Assembly: GCA_019313605.1 (NCBI GenBank)
Contig: JAFDAW010000129.1
Location: 1 to 12,826 of the forward strand
Direction: 5' to 3'
DNA length: 12,826 nt
DNA from: Deltaproteobacteria bacterium
GTDB taxonomy: Bacteria; Myxococcota_A; UBA9160; SMWR01
Position numbers and translations under genes: made by a program. Under the pieces are notes generated by a model. The model was given only the letters and a program-made list of their open reading frames with translations. It did not search any database and was not told the origin of the DNA. Positions 6,094-12,826 of the stretch are shown one piece after another (the stretch's first letter is position 1; every line of letters starts with the position of its first letter).

Positions 6094-7452
6094 CTAGGCG
6101 CCTTTGTTGCCGACAAGCCGAAGCGGGCGGTCCTCGACCATGGCCTCCGCGGCCTCCCCCGTATGCCAGCCGAATGCCGCCCGAGCCCGGGTCGCCCGCC
6201 GCTGCGCGGCGGTCCGGTCCATCACCAATCCGTAGTCGCTGAAAACCGCCTCGAGCGCGTCGAAGTTCTGCTCGATCGTGCTGCGCACGGACTCGAAGCC
6301 GTGCTGGACCGTCTCGGAGCGCTTCCAAAACGCCATCGGGTTCGTCGCGAAGAAGTTCGCATCTCGCTCTCGGGGTTCGAGCAGGACGATGTCGCCCTGG
6401 AAGCGATCGTCCGCCAGATAGCGCTGGATGCCGAGTTTGAGCCGGGAGTGGAGCAAGGTCCGGAAGGCCTGGTTGAGGACCACCTTGAAGCCCCGGTCGG
6501 AAAGATATCGGCCGTCGGCGAAGTAGGGAGCCTCGCCGTCCGGCGAATCCACGCGATTCAAGAACGGCCGGAACGGGTTGTAACAGATGATCAGGTCGGC
6601 GCCCTTTTCGATCGCAATGTCGATGTTGGCCGTGTGCCGCACGCCGCCGTCGACATAATCGACGCCATTGAGCCGCGCCGGCTTGTAGAAGACCGGCAAC
6701 GCCGAAGAAGCCTGCACGGCCTGCGAGATCGTGAGTTCCGAGTTCTCGTCCGGACCGAAGATGGCGCGCTCTGCAGTGTCGAGATCGCACGCGGTGATGT
6801 AGAGGCTGAGACCCCGCTTTCGCGCGAACGCGCGAAAATCGTTTGGCATCCGGATTCGCTCCAGATTGCGACGCAGCCAGCGCTCGATACTCACATTGTC
6901 GAAGAAGCCGCTTGGGAGGTGATTGGAGAAGACCGGCAGCTCGCGCGTGGGCGACACATGATCGAGCAGGCTCAGCACCACAGCCTCGAACTGGGTGTAG
7001 GAGGGGTGCCTGACGAATTTCTGCGCGACCGGCCCAACCGTCGCCGGGAGTTTGGGCAGCGCGCGCAAGAAGTCGAGCCCGATACTCGGCAAGAAGGTCG
7101 CCACGTCGTAGGCGAACTTCGCCGGCCTGGTGGCAAACTCGCGGAGGTTCGGATTATAGAAGTCGACCGGACGCAGTTGTTCGAATCGCGTGCTCGTGCC
7201 ATCGAGCACCTTGATCATCTCGTCGGGCGTGATGCCAGCGGCCAGGGATGCGGAGAGCAAGGCGCCGGCGGACAGCCCGACGTACATATCGAGTTCGGTG
7301 ATCTTCCGGCCGACCAGAAAGTCGTCCAGGGCCTTGAGACCGCCAACCTTGAACGCACCCCCCGAAACGGCGCCGCCGGCGAGGACCAACGACACCACCG
7401 GATTTCGCTTCGGCGGCCGGTTGCCACCCTTTCGAATCAGCGTCAATCCCAC
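6094..7452 (-). CDS. Patatin-like phospholipase family protein
   Basis: A 452-residue protein of the patatin/RssA-like acyl hydrolase family, which cleaves acyl esters of lipids using a Ser-Asp dyad. Visible elements: the oxyanion-hole glycine loop LAGGAVSGGAFKVGG (about 24-38), the nucleophile elbow GLSAG with Ser61, and the catalytic Asp268 in YVDGG. The family's common arginine in the glycine loop (GGGxRG) is not present; the loop reads GGAVSGG. There is no signal peptide. A C-terminal extension of about 180 residues past the Asp motif is basic and Trp/Phe-containing and may contact membranes. The start is the GTG at 7452, with AGGGG seven bases upstream. The gene is divergent from the repeat-protein gene at 7631 and is separated by ~100 bp from the promoter that serves the next unit. 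The substrate (phospholipid, lysolipid or storage lipid) is unknown. Confidence 0.9.
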   Translation of the reverse strand: MGLTLIRKGGNRPPKRNPVVSLVLAGGAVSGGAFKVGGLKALDDFLVGRKITELDMYVGLSAGALLSASLAAGITPDEMIKVLDGTSTRFEQLRPVDFYNPNLREFATRPAKFAYDVATFLPSIGLDFLRALPKLPATVGPVAQKFVRHPSYTQFEAVVLSLLDHVSPTRELPVFSNHLPSGFFDNVSIERWLRRNLERIRMPNDFRAFARKRGLSLYITACDLDTAERAIFGPDENSELTISQAVQASSALPVFYKPARLNGVDYVDGGVRHTANIDIAIEKGADLIICYNPFRPFLNRVDSPDGEAPYFADGRYLSDRGFKVVLNQAFRTLLHSRLKLGIQRYLADDRFQGDIVLLEPRERDANFFATNPMAFWKRSETVQHGFESVRSTIEQNFDALEAVFSDYGLVMDRTAAQRRATRARAAFGWHTGEAAEAMVEDRPLRLVGNKGA

Positions 7453-7630
7453 AGAGCCACCCCTGAAGCCATCGAAGCCGCAGAGACTTCATCGGCATTT
7501 GACGGGGGAATGTGCAAGAGCAACGCCTCTGGGCTGAAGTAGGGTATCGTCGTCAGCCGCTCGCGTCGAACTCGTCGACCGGTGCGGTGTCGAAGAGGAC
7601 GGAAGCCCCATTAGAGGAAACCCCAACTCG

Positions 7631-8677
7631 ATGGATAGACGATTGGCCTCGCTACGACCGAACGCTCTCATCGCGCTGTTGACCATCTCGGCCGTGCTGT
7701 TGATCTGGGCGGCACCGGTTGAGGCGGAAAGCGACGCCGAAGGCGATATCGAGGGCGAGATGGCGCGTCAGGAAGAACTGCAGCGAGTGCAAGGGGAAAT
7801 CGATGCCGAACTGAAGCGTCAAGAAATCCTGCAGCGCTCTCGCGACCTCTCGGAGATCGGGCGAGCACTCAATGGCTCTCCCCCTGACGATGAAAAACTT
7901 GAGCAACGCGCCGACCCGCGAATCGCCCCGAGGGCGCCGGTCGATCGCGACCTTCCCGTCGCCATCTTCGACTCCGAGGAGATCGAGGTCCCAGCGGGAA
8001 CCCTGGGCAACAGCGAACCCATGGTCCTCATCATGCGAACGCTCGACGCGGATCGCGACGGCCATCCCGAGCAGGTCCGCTATGTCGACAAGAGCACCGG
8101 TGCAATGATCCGGAAAGCAGCCGATCGGGACTACGACGGGGCGTTGGACACCTGGCAGACCTACGCGGGCGACTCGCTCGATGAGCGCACCCTCGACACG
8201 AACAATGACGGACACATCGACACCTGGGAAAAATATTCAGCGGGGCGAATGACCGAACGCGTCATCGACCGCAACGGCAACGGGCACAAAGATGCCTTCT
8301 ACACCTTCTCGACCGGCTCCCTCGTGGAGGAGCGCCACGACCGCGACGACGACGGGCAGTTCGACCTGATCGTCATCTATCAGGACCGCCTGAAGAGCCG
8401 GGGCCGAGAGGACCGCAGCGGGGATGGGCAATTCGACACCTGGACGACCTACGCGGTCGTTGGCGGCAAGGAATTGCCCGCGATCATCAAACGCGACAGC
8501 AATGGCTCGGGCAAGGTCGACATCATCGAGACATTCGAGACGTCGTCGGGAAAGCCGGTGATCGCCAAAAGAGAAGAGGACACCAACGGAGACGGCACAA
8601 TCGATGTGACGTCCATCTATCGCCGCGGCAAACTCTACCGTCGAGAGTTGACGGATCCCGCACTCGTCACCGAGTAG
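7631..8677 (+). CDS. Secreted DxDxDG-repeat protein, probable calcium binder
   Basis: A 348-residue exported protein. Residues 1-32 form a signal peptide (basic MDRRLASLRP, then a hydrophobic stretch ending AAPVEA). Residues 35-75 are a charged, Glu/Gln/Arg-rich probable coiled coil. From residue 139 there are eight tandem repeats of about 24-28 residues, each opening with a DxDxDG-type loop: D139, D165, D189, D213, D237, D261, D289 and D317. The typical pattern is DxNxDGxxDTWxxYxxGxLxER. The loops resemble EF-hand, dockerin or thrombospondin-type-3 calcium loops, but the repeat has a Trp/Tyr-rich strand-like second half rather than helices. Units 4 and 7 have Asn or Ser at the fifth loop position (NGNG, NGSG). 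The function is unknown; an extracellular or periplasmic structural role is likely. The upstream ribosome-binding site is weak (GAGG is 13 bases away), but the signal peptide fixes the start. Confidence 0.85.
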   Translation: MDRRLASLRPNALIALLTISAVLLIWAAPVEAESDAEGDIEGEMARQEELQRVQGEIDAELKRQEILQRSRDLSEIGRALNGSPPDDEKLEQRADPRIAPRAPVDRDLPVAIFDSEEIEVPAGTLGNSEPMVLIMRTLDADRDGHPEQVRYVDKSTGAMIRKAADRDYDGALDTWQTYAGDSLDERTLDTNNDGHIDTWEKYSAGRMTERVIDRNGNGHKDAFYTFSTGSLVEERHDRDDDGQFDLIVIYQDRLKSRGREDRSGDGQFDTWTTYAVVGGKELPAIIKRDSNGSGKVDIIETFETSSGKPVIAKREEDTNGDGTIDVTSIYRRGKLYRRELTDPALVTE

Positions 8678-8737
8678 GTCCGGCACCAGCCGGCCCCTGA
8701 AACAGGACCCTGCGCGCACTGCCATCCCGAGGCCGAC

Positions 8738-8903
8738 TAAGCAGGATGCTGAAAAACTCCTCCCGTCGCCCAGCACGGATCTTCGGGCCGAGTTCTGCGT
8801 TGCGAAACCTCGCCGTAGCGCTGCTATGGCTGCGTTTTCGCGCCTTGAACTCGTCCCGAATCTCCGCGCTGGGCTCGGTCCGGAGTATTTCAGCAACCTG
8901 TTA
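8738..8903. mobile_element. MITE-like palindromic element (~166 bp) with TA ends
   Basis: The whole interval is an imperfect inverted repeat. The outer arms TAAGCAGGATGCTGAAAAAC on the left and TAACAGGTTGCTGAAATAC on the right (reverse complement) differ by a one-base indel and two substitutions. Complementarity continues with mismatches (CCCAGC, TTCGGG, CGAGTTC blocks) down to a central stem GCCGTAGC-GCT-GCTATGGC at 8812-8830. Arms are about 80 bases. TA dinucleotides bound both ends, as expected for a TA target duplication. There is no transposase gene, so the element is non-autonomous. Its right end provides the TAA stop of the VWA gene. Which transposase family mobilised it is not determined; IS630/mariner-type elements duplicate TA. 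Confidence 0.8.
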
Positions 8904-10184
8904 GGGGACTTCGGGTCCTTCGACTTCGATCTTCAGCCCCTTGCGTTGCCTTTCCCTGAACTGGCGGACCTTTTCACGCTCGACCAACAACTGGAGTTCG
9001 CGGTTCTGCTTGCGGATTCCATCGAGTTCGAGGGTGAGTTCCTTGCTGGTGCGACCCGCTACACCGAATTGAAGATCAAACTCGGTAAACCCCTCCGATC
9101 CGTCTGAGGTCAAAGCGGTTACCCGCACGCGGTTGACGCCCTCCCGGACGGGCACGTAGCCGGAAAAACTTCCATTGGGCAGCAGTCGAACATCTTCAGA
9201 AATTTCACTGGTCGTCAGGTTCGTGAAGATCACGTCTTCGACACTCGCGAACGTCACTCCCTGCAAATACGTGATTACGTCTCCTGGATTTCTGACCGGT
9301 GTAAAGGTTCCGAGCGTCAGGCGAGACATCTCGGTGGCGGCGACCGGGTTGTCGAGCGCGCTCGTCCCAAGCGAGTAGGCGTTGATGGTGATACCGGCCT
9401 TGTGGGCGACGCGAGCCGCACCGAGCGCGGCCTCGGTGTCTCCCGGATCTGACTCTCGAGACGACCCGAACGGAAACGAGGGCACACCATCGGTGAGAAA
9501 CATCAGAATCTTCGCAGCTTCCGGTCTAGGAGCGCTTCTCGCACCGTGCAGACCCGCCAGCTCGGTCACCGCCAGACGGATTCCAGCAGCGAAGTTGGTA
9601 CCGCCGCGCGGGCCGCGCACGAGGATGCTCTGCAGGGCTCGCTGGACCTGGCCAAAATCGCTCGTCAGCGGGACCTCGAGCCAGGCGTCCTGCTGCCCAT
9701 AAACCGCCTGCCGAAGCGTGGACGGATTGACCTCGCCTCCAAAACTCAGGACCCCCACGCGCAGGTGGGTCGGATCGAGAGTCCGGAGCAAGGCATCGGC
9801 GGCAGTGATCTCGGCAGCGAGGATCGTGTCGTGGGGATCCGTGCTCCGCATATCGGGCGGATAGAGGCCGGGCGGCACCTGCTCTGCGTGCGGATCGAAG
9901 CCGATCTCGCCGTCGCCGTCGACATCGGTGCCGCTGGCCGCTCGGGTCGAACCCGAAATATCAATCGCGATCATCACATCGATGGCCAGGCGCCGGTTGC
10001 CCTCGGTGAAAGCGTTGCCTCGGATGGGGGCCTGATGGACGCTGTTGCTCACCGGCTCGCCCCGCTTCGGCTCGTCGATTACGATGCGCACCGCGCTGTC
10101 CACGATGCCGGCGATGTCGTCGGCAGACGCGCCAAAGCCGAGCAGCACAATCCCGATCGCCAAGGCTGAAATTCGAATCAACAA
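8901..10184 (-). CDS. Secreted von Willebrand factor A domain protein
   Basis: Starting from the TTG at 10184 (GGGGA six to seven bases upstream, 22 bp after the upstream stop) gives 427 residues with a clean signal peptide (LIRISALAIGIVLLGFGASA). An ATG at 10280 with GAGG upstream would add 32 residues but overlap the M28-like gene by 74 bp. The VWA domain has an intact MIDAS: DISGS (75-79), Thr196 in GGTNF and Asp232 in LTDG, so it can bind Mg2+ and probably a protein ligand. Just after the MIDAS strand is a DVDGDG loop (87-92), a second likely calcium site. A beta-rich segment (about 312-374, GVNRVRVTALTSDG) follows, then a strongly charged coiled-coil tail (380-415). The reading frame stops at a TAA contributed by the terminus of a palindromic element, so the C-terminus may be truncated or altered. 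It is probably cotranscribed with the M28-like gene. Confidence 0.85.
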   Translation of the reverse strand: MLIRISALAIGIVLLGFGASADDIAGIVDSAVRIVIDEPKRGEPVSNSVHQAPIRGNAFTEGNRRLAIDVMIAIDISGSTRAASGTDVDGDGEIGFDPHAEQVPPGLYPPDMRSTDPHDTILAAEITAADALLRTLDPTHLRVGVLSFGGEVNPSTLRQAVYGQQDAWLEVPLTSDFGQVQRALQSILVRGPRGGTNFAAGIRLAVTELAGLHGARSAPRPEAAKILMFLTDGVPSFPFGSSRESDPGDTEAALGAARVAHKAGITINAYSLGTSALDNPVAATEMSRLTLGTFTPVRNPGDVITYLQGVTFASVEDVIFTNLTTSEISEDVRLLPNGSFSGYVPVREGVNRVRVTALTSDGSEGFTEFDLQFGVAGRTSKELTLELDGIRKQNRELQLLVEREKVRQFRERQRKGLKIEVEGPEVP

Positions 10185-10206
10185 TTGAATTCCCCGTCTC
10201 GCACGC

Positions 10207-11334
10207 TCAATGCGCGTCGACTTCCCCGCCTCTAGCGACCGCGAATCGATCGATCTTGCTGAGTCGCTTCGAAATCGCATCGAGCGCCTCGAGAACAACT
10301 ACACCCACGGTCTCCAGGCTATCGGGTGAACAGCGATCGATCGTGTCCTGCGCGGTACCCGCGTAAAGGCCTGGAGACTGATCGCCGCCAAAGCTCGTGT
10401 CCACGATCGACACGATCTGGCGAAGTCCAATCTGTGTAAAATACTGGTGAGCGATCCCCGCATTTTCGAAAGCTGCATCGCGCGGAAACGCCTGGGTTCG
10501 GTCGAGAGCGTCGGCCGCCTTCCAGAATTCCTCTCGGTAGATGCGGTGGGATACCAGGTCGCGCGCAATCCGGAGGTCTGCGTCGCCGACCCGATTCAGA
10601 TAGACCAGCAGACGAACCCCGGAGCTGCCCGCTTCCTGAAGGCGCGAGGCCAGCCCCAGGCTGCCGATCTCCCGGTAGAACCCACCCCGACCGCCCGGAG
10701 ACGAAAAAGGGGACTCTCCGTCGAGAAAAACGAACTCCGTCGCGTAGGGAAGAGGAGCCGCAGCAAGCGCCCGCGCGATCTCGAGTACGACGGCCGCCCC
10801 AGACGCGCCGTCATTGGCGCCTATGAACTCGAAATCGTCGAAGCTTCGGCTGTCGAATGGGGCGACGAGCAGAAAACGATCCTGGGATTGGGTGCCCAGG
10901 ATGACCGCAGACAGATTGGTCACGCGGATTTCCGGATCGGTGGCGCCGGACGACCGCCCGCCCGCGCTCGCGTAGTCCACTTCCCAGGACTCGACTTCGA
11001 CACCGAGATCCTCGAGTTCTGCGCGCAGATAATCGCGCGCCCGATCGTTGCCGCGGCTGCCGACGGGCCTCGCACCGATATCGGTGAGCGCCTGTAAATC
11101 CCGCCAGGCCCGATCCGCCGAAAAGGACGCGATCCGTGTGGACGATCCGTTTGCGGAGACGGCGCTGAGATCCGCACTCACCGGCTCGCTCGGAACCGAA
11201 TCGGGCGATGGCCTGGCGCCGCAGCCCAAACCGGACGTCAACAGCGCGAACATCAGCAGCGAAAGCGCCGGCAACAGCGACGCGGCGGCCCGGTTGGGCG
11301 TACCCCGTTTTGCGCCGGAAATATCTGGGTGCAT
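10207..11334 (-). CDS. Exported M28 / glutaminyl-cyclase-like protein with degenerate active site
   Basis: A 375-residue protein with an N-terminal hydrophobic export signal (about 17-38, ending LLTSGLGC), possibly a lipoprotein although the lipobox is imperfect. The ATG at 11334 has GGAG six bases upstream. The fold is recognisable as M28/glutaminyl-peptide cyclotransferase: GSRGNDRARDYL, LLVAPFDSRS, GANDGASGAAVVLEIARAL, FVFLDGES, VYLNRVGDADL and QDTIDRCSPDSLETVG. Relative to the family, several key residues differ: HxD is FxD (F160), the DGEE pair is DGES (S208 at a zinc-ligand position), the acidic residue of the LLD strand is Asn247, and the WHT zinc histidine is AGT (G326). Asp175 and Glu207 remain. 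I infer a non-catalytic or altered-function relative. It precedes the VWA gene by only 22 bp on the same strand. Confidence 0.82.
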   Translation of the reverse strand: MHPDISGAKRGTPNRAAASLLPALSLLMFALLTSGLGCGARPSPDSVPSEPVSADLSAVSANGSSTRIASFSADRAWRDLQALTDIGARPVGSRGNDRARDYLRAELEDLGVEVESWEVDYASAGGRSSGATDPEIRVTNLSAVILGTQSQDRFLLVAPFDSRSFDDFEFIGANDGASGAAVVLEIARALAAAPLPYATEFVFLDGESPFSSPGGRGGFYREIGSLGLASRLQEAGSSGVRLLVYLNRVGDADLRIARDLVSHRIYREEFWKAADALDRTQAFPRDAAFENAGIAHQYFTQIGLRQIVSIVDTSFGGDQSPGLYAGTAQDTIDRCSPDSLETVGVVVLEALDAISKRLSKIDRFAVARGGEVDAH

Positions 11335-11712
11335 TCGATTCTCCGCCGGCCACCTGTTTGGAGCCGGGCGTTGATCACTCGTGAAAGTCGTTGGGCTGCC
11401 CGCGTGGAGGATAGTCGGTTCCGCTCACCCAGAAACTCAATCGATCTCTGACACCTTCGGCGCCGGGGGACCACGACATGGATAGCCCCCAACGGCGGTG
11501 CCTTTCAAGAGTCGGGGCAGGATCCCGTCCCAGCGGAGCCCTGCCCCTCCCCGCCGATTCGGAACTCCCCGACGTTTTGCAAATCTGCGCCCACAAGAAC
11601 GAAAACCCGAAATGGAAGGATTTCGCAGGCTTGCGCTATCAACCCAGGCGCCCGCCGCACCTATCGTCTCGATGGCCCCAGGGATGGCGAGCCGCCCGGA
11701 GGAGATGCGCGC
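11335..11712. other. 378-bp divergent intergenic region with two hairpins
   Basis: This separates the M28-like gene (leftward) from the BCCT gene (rightward) and must hold both promoters, but I found no convincing -35/-10 pair. Two stems lie on the BCCT side: CGCCGGGGG (11461-11469) with CCCCCAACGGCG (11486-11497, AA bulge), and GGGGCAGG (11514-11521) with CCTGCCCC (11540-11547). These may form a structured leader for the transporter mRNA. I do not recognise a known riboswitch. No gene is supported here. Confidence 0.5.
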
Positions 11713-12826
11713 ATGGCGGGAAACAAAAGATCCGCCCCGATCGAAACCCAGATTTTCGCGAGCGGCTTCGTGGTCGTCCTGGCGGCCATCCTGTTTCTGT
11801 TCCTGGCCGGGGACAGGGCCAGCGCGGTCATCGATGACATCTTCAAATTCAGCACGAACCAGCTCGGCGCGGTGTACATCTGGTTCACCCTGTTCTGTTT
11901 CGGCGTGGAGCTGTATCTCGCGTTTGGCAAATACGGCAAAGTTCGTTTCGGCGGCCCCGATGCGCGGCCGGAATTCACCCGCCTGAGCTGGGTGGCCATG
12001 TTTTTCTGCGCCGGTATCGGCACTGCCCTGATGGCGTGGGCCAGCAAGGAATGGGCGTACCACTACGTCGCTCCCCCATTCGGCGTCGAGCCGATGAGCG
12101 TGGAGGCCTCACGCTGGGCCGCCACCTACGGACTCTTCCACTGGGGCCCGCTCGGCTGGGTGCTCTACAGCATCTGCGCCTTCCCGATCGGTTACGCGTT
12201 CTACAACCGAAAGAAATCGACCCTGAGGCTCTCCACATCCTGCTCCGCCATCCTCGGCGAGGGCCGGATGAACGGCCCACTCGGGAAGGCCATCGACACG
12301 CTGTTCATATTCGGCCTGGTCGGCGGCACCGGAACGACCCTGGTCTCGGCGACTCCGATGCTTTCCGAGGCGGTCTGCGAGCTGTTCGGGCTGACCCACA
12401 CCTTCACCGTCGACGTCATCATCGTCCTGATCTGGACCGCCATCTTCACCGTCACGGTCGGTCTCGGGTTGAAGAAGGGCATCAAGATGCTCAGCGACGT
12501 CAACCTGTGGGCCATCCTCGTCCTGTGCGGCGTGGTCTTTCTCGCCGGACCGACCTGGTTCATGCTCAACACCCTGACCGACAGCATCGGCCTGATGGTC
12601 AACAACTTCATCCGCATGTCTTTCTACACGTCGCCTCACTTTACCGCCGACGCTTTCCAGCAGTTCCAGGCGGGTGCAACATCGGATTACACCAACAAGT
12701 TTCCACAGACATGGACCGTATTCTACTGGGCCTGGTACATCGCCTACGCGCCCTATATGGGTATCTTCATGGCCCGCATCTCTCGCGGCAGAACCTTCCG
12801 CGACGTGATCATCACGGCCCAGACCT
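11713..12826 (+). CDS. BCCT family transporter, CaiT-like (3'-truncated by window)
   Basis: The first 371 codons of a betaine/carnitine/choline transporter, an inner-membrane protein with the LeuT fold; the gene continues past the window. The ATG at 11713 has GGAGGAG eight bases upstream. About eight hydrophobic segments are visible. Diagnostic motifs: GIGTALMAWASKEWAYHY (101-118), PPFGVEP, LFHWGPLGW, GTGTTLVSATPML, GLKKGIKMLSDV, and the family signature FPQTWTVFYWAW followed by YIAYAPYMG and MARISRGRT (330-361). The PPFG, FHWGP and NG-LG segments resemble E. coli CaiT more than BetP. In the aromatic substrate box, CaiT Trp316, Trp323 and Tyr327 appear as Trp334, Trp341 and Tyr345, but Trp324 is replaced by Tyr342. 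CaiT Met331 is kept (Met349). The substrate is probably a quaternary or sulfonium compound, but the exact one cannot be assigned. Confidence 0.93.
   Translation, partial: MAGNKRSAPIETQIFASGFVVVLAAILFLFLAGDRASAVIDDIFKFSTNQLGAVYIWFTLFCFGVELYLAFGKYGKVRFGGPDARPEFTRLSWVAMFFCAGIGTALMAWASKEWAYHYVAPPFGVEPMSVEASRWAATYGLFHWGPLGWVLYSICAFPIGYAFYNRKKSTLRLSTSCSAILGEGRMNGPLGKAIDTLFIFGLVGGTGTTLVSATPMLSEAVCELFGLTHTFTVDVIIVLIWTAIFTVTVGLGLKKGIKMLSDVNLWAILVLCGVVFLAGPTWFMLNTLTDSIGLMVNNFIRMSFYTSPHFTADAFQQFQAGATSDYTNKFPQTWTVFYWAWYIAYAPYMGIFMARISRGRTFRDVIITAQT

Noticed and set aside
6086..6105. Small GCGCC/GGCGC stem at the patatin stop as a terminator
   Set aside because: It has only five base pairs, overlaps the coding end, and has no U-tract on the minus strand.
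6163..7542. Long open frame (459 codons) on the plus strand opposite the patatin gene
   Set aside because: It is antisense to a well-supported patatin-like gene, with no domain motif and no ribosome-binding site at its start.
8677..8709. GC stem CCGGC/GCCGG just after the repeat-protein stop as an intrinsic terminator
   Set aside because: The stem is short and lacks a following U-tract on the plus strand; it could assist termination but is not supportable as such.
8826..9107. 93-codon plus-strand frame starting inside the palindromic element
   Set aside because: It is antisense to the 3' end of the VWA gene and begins within the inverted repeat; no independent coding evidence.
12109..12639. 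176-codon minus-strand frame opposite the BCCT gene
   Set aside because: It is antisense to unmistakable BCCT transmembrane motifs; the Asp/Glu/Arg-rich product is a shadow.

Overview
This is a GC-rich bacterial chromosomal window with densely packed housekeeping and envelope or secreted genes. No phage, plasmid, CRISPR or rRNA/tRNA feature is visible. Gene content (MutS2 with a Smr domain, FolC, a patatin-like protein, secreted VWA and M28-type proteins, a BCCT transporter) and base composition would fit a deltaproteobacterial or Myxococcota-like lineage. That is an inference; no marker gene here settles the taxonomy.

Layout, left to right. Positions 1-1965 (+) hold the last ~650 codons of mutS2. 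It converges on an FAD-dependent amine-oxidase-type oxidoreductase (2105-3442, -), and the gap between them carries five copies of a 17-bp tandem repeat. Upstream of the oxidoreductase is a 370-bp non-coding stretch with three back-to-back perfect palindromes and a large hairpin. Then comes folC (3822-5216, -). A strong intrinsic terminator sits immediately before folC and closes a small transcription unit encoding an unrecognised Cys-rich protein (5303-5629, -) and perhaps a second small protein (5717-5905, -). A good sigma-70-like promoter at 5991-6019, with a perfect 12-bp palindrome in its spacer, probably drives that unit. A patatin-like phospholipase (6094-7452, -) follows.

The right half is dominated by exported proteins. 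At 7631-8677 (+) is a secreted protein with eight DxDxDG repeats. Facing it is a two-gene minus-strand unit: a secreted M28/glutaminyl-cyclase-like protein (10207-11334) whose metal and catalytic residues are largely replaced, followed by a secreted VWA-domain protein (8901-10184) with an intact MIDAS motif and its own DxDxDG loop. A ~166-bp imperfect palindrome (8738-8903) lies between the convergent genes. It resembles a MITE with TA ends, and it supplies the stop codon of the VWA gene. A CaiT-like BCCT transporter (11713 to the window end, +) is divergent from the M28-like gene and runs off the right edge.

The most interesting items are the palindromic element that terminates the VWA reading frame, the probable pseudoenzyme of the M28/QC fold paired with a VWA protein, the triple-palindrome block, and the self-contained small Cys-rich gene unit with its own promoter, operator-like site and terminator. 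I did not find a clear-cut novel multi-gene system such as a defence island or biosynthetic cluster.
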